Source: Candidula unifasciata (Eukaryota > Mollusca > Gastropoda > Stylommatophora > Geomitridae). From it: 64,000 bases of DNA. The translations under genes and the position numbers were made by a program. Below are positions 11,406 through 23,000 of the stretch, piece by piece. Positions within the stretch are counted from its first letter, which is position 1, and each line of letters opens with the position of its first letter. The notes under the pieces were generated by a model. That model was not told where the DNA came from. It saw nothing but the letters and a program-made list of their open reading frames with translations, and ran no database searches. The DNA is taken from NCBI GenBank assembly GCA_905116865.2, contig CAJHNH020006001.1, positions 513,045-577,044 on the forward strand, written 5' to 3'.

Positions 11406-12145
11406 CTTTAGACCATGATGATCTATTGTGTTTTTACACTGTTTAATCGCTGCCAAAGGTCTTTACCATTTATAACTTGCCATTCATCAGTTTACCACCA
11501 AGTGATAATCTATGCCAATCTGTCTCCCTGTTCATTTTCTAATACACCTTAATACCCCAGAGAAAATATCCAAAGATGCTAACTAACTGGGATTTCTAAA
11601 GCTAAACTTTCCTCTCTACGTTGAGCATATCAGTCTCCACGTTTATGAGAATGCTTTGTGAGAATACTACAATTACATGTGTGTGTTTCCAGCTGGTAAT
11701 CAAGCCAGTGGAAGTCTGCAGTGACTGCCTCCACCTTCATTCTCAAATTTGATGTGGTATCATATGCAAGGCTTTATTTCATTTGGGGTCCATTAATTGT
11801 TGCTATGAACCCCTATGCACCTCTTCTACTTATCAACACAGAGCCATCAACCACGTCACCTGGATAGGCATTGCCATGAACTAGTTGTTGAATTTATGAT
11901 CCTTCAATGTGCACTGGCCAGTCCCTGCACTCCTTGCCCAGTGTGATTAGACCCTACACACGTCTGATTCTCAATAAAAGAATCTTTTTTGAGGCGCATT
12001 TTTATAATTGATATGGCTCTCAAGTCGTACCTAGCCTGTAACTGTTACCTGAAAATGTCCTCAAAAGTATAGGCTGGCTGTATGTTGTTGACTACATTGC
12101 TAATCGAGTGCCCATTAAAATAAAATAAAAAAGTAAAGATCCATT
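11406..12145. other. intergenic, nothing recognised
   Basis: No coding segment or repeat family identified. Confidence 0.45.
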
Positions 12146-12149
12146 TTTA

Positions 12150-12410
12150 CGCCTTTAGGCGCATCGGGTATATAGGAAGAGAACCCATATTTTTACAGAT
12201 CAATTGGCATTAGGTGGGTAATGTGGTCAGCATTACGCCGTCTGTCTTTACTTTCCCAGGACATCCATCCTGGTACCCACTTTAAGCTGGGTCGACCTGC
12301 GACGCCTCATACCATGATAAAAATCAGCACAGCCAGCGGTGGGTTTCGACCGCGGTACATCGGAATTACGAGTGGGACTCTCAGCGCCTAAGCCACGGGC
12401 GCTGCAATTG
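12150..12410 (-). mobile_element. tRNA-derived SINE, family C
   Basis: Best-preserved body: GCATTACGCCGTCTGTCTTT, TGGTACCCACTTTAAGCTGG, GGTCGACCTG; minus-strand B-box region GGTCGAAACCC. Confidence 0.65.
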
Positions 12411-12587
12411 AGTGCCCATTGGTCAATACAAAATATGATTCCTTAAATTTTTCCATACCAAACAACTCTCCATTAATTTCTTAATGTTTCTAAAGTTAAT
12501 AAACATTCTTCCTGTCTTCTGCCACAGACAGTAATTATATTATCTCTTTTTAAATGATTTATCAGTTTGACCATTTATTATTTAGGG

Positions 12588-12978
12588 CAGGACTATTTAA
12601 TTAATTTTACTCCGGAGCAAAAATTTTGAAAATAGGGATCGCCACGGGCCAGAAGTCCCAGCGTAAGTTAGTTGCGTATCCTTTACAGGACGTTGCAGAA
12701 TCAACCCCAACAGCTCCTGGCTGTGTGGTTTTTCTAGTCAAATTTACGTCCAGTAGTTTGCCATTGCTCCCTGGACGGTCGGCTTTCTTGATACCACTGT
12801 CGAAACCAACGCAAGGCACATGGTCCGCAGCTGGGTTCAAACCCGGCATTACGAAGCGTTCGCATCGACAGAGCCGACAGTCCCAGCGCAGAAAGACCAT
12901 TAATACAATAGAGATCATTAATACAATAGAACTCGCAGTGATTAGTGGGCCACTTGCTTGGTTAGTTGAATAGCCCTA
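12588..12978. mobile_element. decayed hAT-type MITE (3947 family) split by a SINE
   Basis: Ends CAGGACTATTTAATTAATTT and GTTGAATAGCCCTA match the 3947 element. The middle is interrupted by 12664-12878. No clear outer target duplication. Confidence 0.6.
12664..12878 (-). mobile_element. tRNA-derived SINE, family F, nested in a MITE
   Basis: 215 bp flanked by an exact 10-bp duplication AGTCCCAGCG (12654-12663 and 12879-12888). Minus-strand head has the B-box-like GGTTTGAACCC; the body has GGCAAACTACTGGA and CTAGAAAAACCAC. Relatives at 58430 (plus) and 46850 (fragment). Confidence 0.8.
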
Positions 12979-13239
12979 AGGCGGTTCGTTGCCACCTGTT
13001 TTAAGTCATGGATGTTTCCTAGACCTTTGGTTGAGCTTTCCCTTATGATGGTTCTACGCAGTTTCTCTAGTCTTTCACAGGAGTCCGGTGTTTGTCTAAC
13101 GCTATCCAGCGAGGTGACGATTGTGTTGTAGTGAAAATCTTCTAAATACACATTATGCCACACATACACACACACAAAAGTTGCATAAGAAACTTGTAAA
13201 GAAAATGTACTGATCGGCACTCAGCCAAGGCTGAAGATT

Positions 13240-14222
13240 TAATTCAGCGAGTATGTGATCAAGGCGAGATCGGTCACAGAAAAGAATGGATGAATACACC
13301 AGTAGACCTGCGCGGCATGTCATCACACTGGGAAGGTACTGCATGGATCAGATTTTTGCGGCCGTAGACACAGGGGTAAAGGAACTGATAGATCAGCATT
13401 CACATCCAGAAGACATCATAATCTACGCAGATGGATCCGTGAAGCGCCGATCAAAGTCAGCATGGGCATACACAGTGCAAAGAATGTAGAAAATATTACA
13501 AGAGGACAGCGGCCCTTACCAGGCAACCACTTCAAGCATGACCATGCAGATTGCCGCTACTTCTAGAGCACTAGCATGGGCATCATAACAAACAGTAATT
13601 GTATCAGACTCCATGAACATGCTTCAGAAGATAGCAACAGCGGTTTGAGCTCTGAATGGGTAGAACTCATTCAAAAATCGCACTTAACCTCCCTCACCTG
13701 GATCTACACACCTGGTCATGCGGGTAATGAGTGAGCTGACCAACTGGCAAGTAATGCACCAACGCATGTAGGAAGAAGCATGGACAAGGTAGATATAGTC
13801 AACGCTGTAGGGACCGGACCAGTGGATACTAACAAATCTGACACTAACACGACTGCGTTACATGGGAGTAAATCACGATGAAGCACGTCTATGCCGCCTT
13901 CGAGGACGACGTAGGAGACATTAAAACCAACTTCTCATAGGAACAATTAATAGAAGTACCTTGGATTGGTTGCTGCATCTGAGGACTGAGCACGCGTGGG
14001 AATGCCCAGTGACGTCGATTATGATAACATAACACTGTACCGAAATCTGGGGTAGTTTGGCCATGTTAAACGTTGTGTGGACCTGGGGAGATGGAGGGTA
14101 CAGCTTTACAAAGAAAAATACTCACATAGTGCATGGCCTGCGCATAGATGAAAATCTGTTTATTATAGCACTCTGTTCTGCTTAGATCAGGTCAAGACGT
14201 ACACGAGGGGATCGGCAGATGT
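13240..14222 (+). mobile_element. LINE remnant with RNase H domain
   Basis: The frame at 13286-13489 contains PEDIIIYADGSVKRRSKSAW, the first catalytic-Asp strand of a retroelement RNase H. Downstream frames read TTSSMTMQI, VIVSDSMNMLQKI, TWIYTPGHAG and later LRTEHAWECP, the usual order for the RNase H end of I/Jockey-like LINEs. Several frameshifts and stops make it a fossil. Confidence 0.75.
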
Positions 14223-14262
14223 TGTCAACATTGTACAGGTGAAGAGCAGTTTGAATACCAAA
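14223..14262 (+). repeat. 40-bp exact repeat, copy 1
   Basis: Begins TGTCAACATTGTACAGGTGA. The identical 40 bases recur at 17052-17091, in PTGES3 intron 1. Confidence 0.85.
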
Positions 14263-14340
14263 CATTTTGTGTTTTTCGTTGGCACAGGAGCGGAGCAAAT
14301 ATGGGGTGACCCGTCTGCTATGACGCTGAAACTAAGATTA
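14262..14340. repeat. interspersed repeat, partial copy
   Basis: Resembles 1220-1290 (GTTGGCACAGGAGCGGAGCA and TATGGGGTGA). Confidence 0.4.
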
Positions 14341-14519
14341 CGAGATTACCAGTGTTACAAAAAGACGAGGCAGAGACAAAACTATGCAAATGTGGATACA
14401 AGACAGAAATTGCACTGGCTACGAACGAAATCATAGTGGGCTGGATACATTGCTATGGAAAAGGATACTTTCGGAGTGACGTGACGAGATCTACGTCCTG
14501 TAAAGATCCTGCTGATTGA

Positions 14520-14860
14520 TGTGATGATGTCTAAGAAAGGCTGTTGGAGTGACCAGAAGAGATCAAATCGGGAATGAAGTCATACGAGATAAAGTCGGCA
14601 CAGAACCAATTCTAAATAAATTACATAGAAAGACTGCAAATCAAATGGTTTGCCCACATGGAGAGAATGATTTCTGATACTATATCATTTAAGGCATATA
14701 CCAAAAGAGGAGAGGGACTTAGAGAAAGAGGTAGACCAAGAACAAAATGGAAGAATAATATGAGCGAAACTCTACAGTACCACGATGTGTGTTTGGTCGA
14801 AGCAGTCAGAAGAGCACGAAGCAGGAGCTTAAATCTCTCTCGACACCCGAAGCAGTAAAC
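14520..14860 (+). mobile_element. 5'-truncated LINE fragment
   Basis: Reads ANQMVCPH, RERGRPRTKWKNNMSETLQ and EAVRRARSRSLN, a LINE C-terminal tail, in broken frames. Confidence 0.55.
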
Positions 14861-14956
14861 AAGGTCGTAAAGAAGATGATGGATCATAAGTTTGTCTACT
14901 ACTTTATCTGTTTTATTATCAGTTTATTTTTATCATTAATTGCTTTCTTTAATGTA

Positions 14957-15785
14957 GTTTGCAATCATCATCATCATCAGGTGCCTTGCCGACTGGCGTG
15001 GGCGATCATGCCTCTCCATAATCTGCGATCTCCTGCAGCATGTATCAGTTCGTGTGCCGACACACCTCCATGCCATGCAACAATACTGTCAAGCATCTTC
15101 TCTCGTTGTCTTCCTCTATCTCTCCTTCCACATATCTTTCCAGTGGTCACAACATGTTCTATTTTCCCTCTTCTCATAACATGGCCGAAAAATGATGACT
15201 GTCTCCTTTTGATGTCTGTGATAAGTAGTCTTCGGGCTTCCGCCTCTTTCAAAACCTCTTGATTGCTCTTTTTGGCTTTTAAGCATTCTTCTGTAAAACC
15301 ACATCTCCGAGGCCTCCAGAAATTGTTTGGCCTGCCTACCGATTGTCCAGGATTCACAGCTATATGTTAAAACTGGATGTGTGTAGCAAGCAAGAATTCT
15401 TTTTCTAACTTGCAATGACAAGGATATATTGCACAAGATGTTTTTCATTTTATAAAATGCAGTTTTTGCCTGTCCTATTCTATTTCTTATCTCAGTTATG
15501 CATCTTCCATCTGATGTTATCCACGTGCCCAGATACTTAAATTTCTGTACTTGTCCTAAAATAACCCCATCAACTTTTATTACACACCTAGGAATAATTA
15601 GTTTCTTTGATACCACCATTACTTGTCTTCAAATTATTAAAACTGAGGCCCATTCTTCCACTTTCCAACACCACAATGTCTATCATTTCCTGTAGTTCTT
15701 TCTGATTTATTGCTATCAAGACTGTGTCATCAGCATAACGCAAATTGTTTATATTGTGCCCACCAAAGAGAGTTTGCAATAGGAT
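14957..15785 (-). mobile_element. 5'-truncated LINE with RT YADD box
   Basis: Minus-strand frames read LRYADDTVLIAINQKEL (the RT catalytic YADD), then FKYLGTWITSDGRC, GCESWT-like SCESWTIGRQAKQ, FGHVMRRGKIEHVVTTGKI and SARQGT-like end, closing on a (TGATGATGA)n tail at 14960-14980. At least two frameshifts separate the three open pieces, so it is inactive. Confidence 0.8.
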
Positions 15786-15873
15786 TTAGAATAAAAAATA
15801 GTAAAATAAAGTGAAACTAAAAGTAAGTTCTGGAAACGAGTTCTTCTAGTGCTACATTTAAAAACATCCAGAC

Positions 15874-16899
15874 CAGGATTGCCATATTGGCATTTTTTAT
15901 GCCAGATTCCACAAATCTGGCATGTTTAAAATTGAACTGGCATACGATAATGACCTGGCACATTTTGGCATATTTGGGGTTTTCCTGGCAATGTTGACCT
16001 ACAATTAACATCTTTATTTCAGTTTGACTTTGTTGTGATGTCCTGCTACGGACTAACTGAGATTCGCCCCATTTCTTATTGTATTTGTTGTCTTCCTAAA
16101 CGGATAGTGACTTCGATAAATCAAGGCCCTCTGTAATTTATGTTTGCCAATGATATCAAGTTATTCAGACTGTTAGGAAACTACTTGAGGACAGAACATA
16201 GAGAGGATATAGACCTAGTTCTATATGAGATAGATTTTATTACTTTCACCAATGGCCACGTCACCCCCCCCCCCCTCCTTCCCCAAATGGAAAGCATCTT
16301 ATGACATTGCAAGTATAATAGTAACTGGAAGAAAACAAACTCACGGCTCAAAAGATCTTCAGACGGATCAGAGGCAGCATATTGTAAACTGTGTCAAAAA
16401 ACCAGTCACAGCTTATTACAACAATGACTCCTAGGCAAAGTAATGATGAAGTTAATTAAAGGCAGCAGAGTTGCAACTTGTTGTAGGCATGACCTGCCAT
16501 TGTGGAACACGCACAAATGATCATCTAAGTGAAATCATGAGAGCTCATGGCCGGGGGAGTACACTGGTGCACGAACAGATGCATAGAACTAAATGTTCAT
16601 GCCTAAAAAAAATATTATATCGCCTGCGCTTAAGGATGACCTTATTGATGATTTTCGGAACAAGAAGTATGCCATCATTTTAGATGACTTCATCCCATCT
16701 GAGAAAATGCTTAAAGATTTTACATTCATAAAGGTTTACGCTGTATCTTCCACTGGTTCCAGTGAGGATGACAGTGAAGAATTTAATCTAGAGCTTTTAA
16801 TGTGAAGTGAGTACAATGTTACACTTTGTTTGGCATTTTCTGGCATATTTTGGAAAATGGTTTGGCATAAAATAAAGTTTTTTTAATCTGGCAACCCTG
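15874..16899 (+). mobile_element. hAT DNA transposon, degenerate, immediately upstream of PTGES3
   Basis: 1026 bp with ends CAGGATTGCCA / TGGCAACCCTG and a perfect 8-bp target duplication ATCCAGAC (15866-15873, 16900-16907), diagnostic of hAT. TGGCA words recur near both ends, like subterminal transposase sites. The interior near 16575-16690 reads HRTKC, then IISPALKDDLIDDFRNKKYA followed by IILDD, matching the stretch around the first catalytic Asp of hAT transposases, in two frames. The rest of the transposase is gone and a poly-C run sits at about 16265. Its 3' end is 101 bp from the PTGES3 ATG. Confidence 0.88.
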
Positions 16900-17008
16900 A
16901 TCCAGACATGCGCACTGGGCATCATCCGCAGCGTGTTGTGATTGACATTTTGATATCCGTTTTGTAATAGTAATATATTTTCTGCCTGAATCTTGTGTTT
17001 ACCCCGAC

Positions 17009-17031
17009 ATGGATACATCTTCTAATGCAAC
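17009..17031 (+). CDS. PTGES3: PTGES3 coding exon 1
   Basis: 23 coding bases, residues 1-7 plus two bases, followed by a strong GTAAGT donor. Assigned by phase fit to exon 2 and by position. It is too short for homology to prove alone. Confidence 0.8.
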
Positions 17032-20000
17032 GTAAGTATATATATTTCATGTGTCAACATTGTACAGGTGAAGAGCAGTTTGAATACCAAAGTTATGTCT
17101 TTATTTTTAGTTTATTTTGATGTTTGTAGTAGTAGTTTTTCTGAAGTGTGCTAGCTATGGTATGGTTCTGAAACTGAAAGCTGGTGACTTGAGAACTTGA
17201 GACCATTTGTCATTTGAAGTATGATACAGTAACTTTGACGTATGTGTCTTTTATATTGTAGAGTATCCTCCTATCTTTGCATCTAATATGTTAGTGCCAA
17301 TCAATTCATTACAGTTGTCAATATGCTGAAACTGAATCGGTGATTCTCTCGTCTCTGACGGAGATGGCGACTGCTGGCTCTACTGAAGCAGTGTCTCTGT
17401 GTTAAACACAGCAGGTGTACCAGTCACATGACTTCTCATTCCTGGTGACAGTCAACGCAGCTACGATTTTGAAAAGAGCCCAGCCATAACTATTCATTCT
17501 GTATTGTAAACACCGAACTGTGATCACAAATCGTATCTATTTGCACATTTAGTCTGAACTGAGTTTTAGTAATTTTCTACCCATGTTAAAAGTAATAAAA
17601 GCACAGTCAGTGAAAGTATTTTCGAAAGTGCCGTTGAACTGAATGAAACTGAAAGTTGTGATTATTACCTGTGAATACTGAATGATTGAACACCTAAGGC
17701 CATAACATTATTATTGTTTTGAAAAAAAAAAAACTAAAAATGTTAGTAAAATATTACAATTTGATAAATAAATTGACATGTATAATAATGAATAATGTGT
17801 GATTGTTATGTTGTCTAGTGCATCCAGTTATATCTACTACTGTCCTCTAAATCTATGAGTGCCAGTCAGCTCAGCTTTACTTCACTTACAGTACTGTCCA
17901 AACCACTAGCTCCGGTTCTTACCTTGGAATACATATGGTAGCATTTACTTTTTTTTAAAGTAGCGGTGGGTACATTGGTTACCATGAGTTGTTGCTACAT
18001 ATATACATAAACTGAAAGAAAGGGACATCTAAAAAGTTTCCTGAATTAAGAGTCGGCACTTTCTCTTTGAGTCCCAAGGTGGTTAGCATCAGAGGCCTAA
18101 TGGGTAGTCAAGAGAGTCGTAAAATCGGCGCATGTTGCATTCACTGGGCCTCTAGGTAGGAACGTTTGATGCGTTCCTTACGACTCAAAGAGTTAACAAA
18201 TGCATTGTGATAAGTTTAACAAAAATCATTTAAAATACATCACATAAATAATGTTTTAAAAAACAAAAATTATTTCTCATATAGTTGATTGTATACTCAA
18301 TCAGTTGAGTGCCACCTCCGTAATAAAGGTTGACTGCAGTGGATCTCCAACTCTCATTGTCTCCTAAATTGGTAGCACACTATCTCAGACTGCCACCTGT
18401 CCATCTTGTGATGTTGTCCTACCACTTGTATCGTTTGCTCTTGCTCTCATTTTTAATGTATTGTTTATCTCTTTGAGCTGCAGGGGGTTTAGCATCAGAG
18501 GCCCAAGGGGTGGTAAGGCAATTTTTTTAATTTCACAAGTGTAACACATTAAAACAGACCATACTAATTCAACTGCTGCGCAACAAACACATAAATCAAA
18601 GTGACCAGAGATTGTTAGGGAATAGTAATAAAATACTGCTACAACAAATAATTGTGTTAGTAATTAAATATTAGTAAATATACATACAGTGTGTTTACAG
18701 AAATGAATAAAATGAAATAATATTTTTACACTTACCACTATGGTACCTAAAGAGAACATGTTAAAATATATTCAAAATGAATCACAAATCAACTTGAACC
18801 ACTTAGATTTTGTTATAGAGAATATTTTAAAGCACTATTTTTTGGTAAAGAAAACTAACTTCCCAAAACAAGTTAGTATCTTGACACAAAACAAAGTTAA
18901 TATAAGACTCATTTTGTCTGTAATTTTGTAGCTATGTTCCTAAATAATAAGGGAAATAGCACTGGAACTGACACCAAAGAAAATGGCTTCTTCACTAATA
19001 TTTATTCTATTTGTGCCAGTGACTTTGCTGTTGTTGTACCCTTTGCATGAGGTACACATTAGACCTAACTCTCATCAAAGTTTTACTCTATAAATTACTG
19101 AAACAAGTCTACTTAGCAAAGTTATTTATCTTAGTTAAGATAAATCTAATAAACATGTGCTTAATCTAAATTTGAGGCTTCTAAAGCCTCAAATCATGTT
19201 GGCATGCATGTAGAATACTGCTCGATGGCCATATTGTTTTCAAAACAAACACTTAGTAACTCTGTAAACCTTGCAAATATACAATATTTTTGGCTCTTAA
19301 ACAAAGTTTTTAAATGATCACACCTGATGTCAGACACAGAGAACTCAGAAGGAAGTTGAAATTACCCATCAGTGGTAAATTTAAAACCTTCACTTGTCAC
19401 ACACTGATTGAGCCGCTGGGTTGAACTTAGCACATGATGCATTCCCTGGGATCAAAGAGTTAACTGGCTTATGGCGATAACCAGGTGTGTGTTTTTTTCC
19501 CCTGGAAAGGTGCCAGTACTCAGCGTGAAGTGTTTATTGCAGTAATGTTGGAAACAAATCGTGCCTTAAAATAAAATAAAAAAGGTACTGTTACTACGTA
19601 CTGCCAGAAGATAGCCCATTTTTATTATGGACTAACTGGCACAAAAACAGGTAGTGTCATCAACATCATGCTAGCCATCTTTACTTCCTAGAAAATGTCC
19701 TGGAATGATTATTAGACTGGGTTCCCCTGGGAGGCAGGCAGTTAGTTAAAAAAAAAATTACCCTGGTGCAGAATTGATAGCCAATTAGAAGGAAAACCAT
19801 TCCCCCGCACTTTGCACCATCTATCAGTGTTCCGCAACCTTATTTCCCCTGCAGCCTACCAAAACGGAATAAGAAAATAACACAGAACTGGTGTTGTTAG
19901 CCGCTACACGCTGCAGGATTTACTATGGAGGAGATCCAAGCACTTATGAACTGAATGGTTTTATGTGCAGTGAAGATAATCTGTCGACTAACTAACACCT

Positions 20001-23000
20001 GGCATGCATTATCTCCTTTTTAATAGCTTGTACTGGACTACAGGTTACTACATATCCATGGGGCGACCTATTATACATGCAGTTGAACAGTGTTTCCGGA
20101 TTTGTATCTGTTTCATTCTTATCCTTGCCGTGTTAATTCTACAGACTGTATTCGTAGAATAGAAAAACTACCTACCCTACGTTACATGATTAGACTGATC
20201 TTTTTTCTTTTGCATTCACCAGCTGTAAACTCGGCGATTACTCCTCCGCTTCTCGACTGTGAGTCTTGCTCCAGAACCTGAGTCTTGTATACACATCTGT
20301 TTTACAGATCTGGCTTACTTATATCCAGACTGTTGGTTCCTCGTCTGTCAGGCAGATGCATCCCAACTTTGAAGGAGATTAGATTGATTATTTATGGGGC
20401 GTCCCACCTGGACTTTTCCACGGCTCATGGGATGGAGAATACTGCTATAGGTGACAGATTTTTAAAGTGTTTTAGGCCTGTTTTAAGTGTTTGAGACATG
20501 TAGAGAGTAACTGATCTACATACAGGGTGTTGCATGAGATTTAATGTACTGATTTGTTGCTAGATTTTAAGAACACATCTTGTTTATAAGCTGTGTTTTG
20601 AAATTCCTGTATGATTCATTCATTTCAGACATCTAACGCCTCCGCCTGTGCTTTGGGCACAGAGGAAGGACAGTATCTCGTTGACTGTCCAGCTAGAGAA
20701 TATTAGCAATCCCAAAATTACACTCGAAAAAAATAGTCTTTATTTCCATGGAAAAGGAGGCACAGGAAATACAGACCATGAGGTTCTGATGGAGTTCTAC
20801 AAAGAAATAAACCCAGACGTATGTCTCTCTTTAAAAAAAAATTTTTGAATTTTTTTTATTTCAGTGTCATTTGTGTACTGTTTTTGGTAATGAAAATGTG
20901 AAAGGTAAAGGGGCCTTTACAGGTCAGTAGGGCGTCGGGCATATGAAGTCATCCGCATATTTTTATAGACCAGTCAGCTCTTGGAAGCTGGAATATTTTG
21001 GTCATACCAAGCGCCACGACGGATTGGAAAAAATAATAGCAGAAGGCATGGTACCAGGACGGAGGGGCAGGGGTCGACCAACATGAAGTTGGGCACATAA
21101 TACAAGTGACTCCTTGAGTATGAAAGTATGTGAGGTGGGAGAGCTGGTGAGAGACCGAGTTTCTGTCAGGCAGACCGTGATGAGAGCGACGTTCTGCAAA
21201 AGACCTGCTACATGATGATGAGTCAGCCCTTAGTGGGTGATGTGGTCAGTATTACGCCAACCACTTTTACTTCCCAGGATTTTACTTCATGCAGATTTAA
21301 ACTCACGACCTTTGGATCTGCAGGCAAGCATTCTATCCTCTACATCATGGTGGCTTCCCCCAATGAAAATATAACCTTATCGTTAAAAATAAAATTCAGT
21401 TACAAAATCCAGTGTACAAAGAATTTGGCCTGAGTTAGGTGAGAGTCCAAACTTCATTGTGAGATCAAAGCACAAGAAGAAAAAGAAGAGGCTAAGGAAA
21501 ACGCAACTTTTCAGACAATGGAGCCGGCTTTTTTTTTTTTTTTTTGAGTTTATTCTTAGGAAGCCAGCCTTATGCAAATATAGACTAGTCTGACATTGAT
21601 CTCTGGGGGTGCACACTTTGATGTGCTCCACTCCTCTTGACAGAGAACTAGGTACGGTAAATTAACAGGTAAAGGACCTTTTTCATGCTACTCCTCTTGA
21701 CAGAGAACTAGGTAAATTAACAGGTAAAGGACCTTTTTCATGCTATTCTTCTTGACAGAGAACTAGGTAAATTAATTAACAGGTAAAGGACCTTTTTCAT
21801 GCCACTCCTCTTGACAGAGAACTAGGTAAATTAACAGGTAAAGGACCTCTTTCATGCCACTCCTCTTGACAGAGAACTAGGTAAATTAACAGGTAAAGGA
21901 CCTTTTTCATGCCACTCCTCTTGACAGAGAACTAGGTAAATTAACAGGTAAAGGACCTTTTTCATGCCACTGCTCTTGACAGATAACTAGGTAAATTAAC
22001 AGGTAAAGGGCCTTTTTTCATGTCACTCCTCTTGACAGAGAACTAGGTAAATTAACAGGTAAAGGACCTTTTTTCGTGCCACTCCTCTTGACAGAGAACT
22101 AGGTAAATTAATTAACAGGTAAAGGACCTTTTTTCATGCCACTCCTCTTGTCAGAGAACTAGGTAAATTAACAGGTAAAGGACCTTTTTTCATGCCACTC
22201 TTGACAGAGAACTAGGTAAATTAACAGGTAAAGGACCTCTCTTCATGCCACTCTTGACAGAGAACTAGGTAAATTAACAGGTAAAGGACCTTTTTTCATA
22301 CCACTCCTCTTGACAGAGAACTAGGTAAATTAACAGGTAAAGGACCTTTTTTCATACCACTCCTCTTGACAGAGAACTAGGTAAATTAACAGGTAAAGGA
22401 CCTTTTTTCATACCACTCCTCTTGACAGAGAACTAGGTAAATAAACAGGTAAAGGACCTCTCTTCATGCCACTCCTCTTGACAGAGAACTAGGTAAATTA
22501 ACAGGTAAAGGACCTCTCTTCATACCTTTGGATCATCGGGCACATAATGCTAGACCTATATTTTTATAGACCTGTCATCATCATTCTTGCTGCTTTTACT
22601 TCCCCGGACATAGACATTTTCGAGTGGATCAACCAGGGGAACAGTGTCATATTTTGCCCTGAGATATATTTGACCCTAGACTTTGGTGTCAGCAGGCAGG
22701 CTTGAAACCACTGTAGCCCCCCCGCTCTTGAACATAGTGCAAGTTACTAACATGTGTTCATAAATGGTTTACTTTCATAGTTTCCATTTGTCTGTTGTTG
22801 GAGATAGAGCAATGTCCTATTTTTTTATTATTTATTTCTAGGTATTTTGAAGCACATAGTGGTTGAATTTTTTACAAATTGTTAGTGGTATATGTCTTAT
22901 CTGTCGGATGAAATCTTTACCCTCATCATTTGTATCATCTTGTGCATTCAGTTGAAGATGTAATTGTATTGTGCCCATTTACAGCATGGCTGTGATATTT

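Noticed and set aside
12626..12973. 115-codon open frame
   Set aside because: Spans a MITE and a nested SINE, so it is a chance frame.
14977..15619. Two overlapping long minus-strand frames that could be called a gene
   Set aside because: They are frameshifted parts of one truncated LINE reverse transcriptase with an (ATG)n tail, not a host gene.
17350..17403. Alternative PTGES3 start exon beginning ATGGCGACTGCTGG
   Set aside because: It has no good donor in the phase exon 2 requires; the 17009 ATG has a GTAAGT donor in the exact phase.
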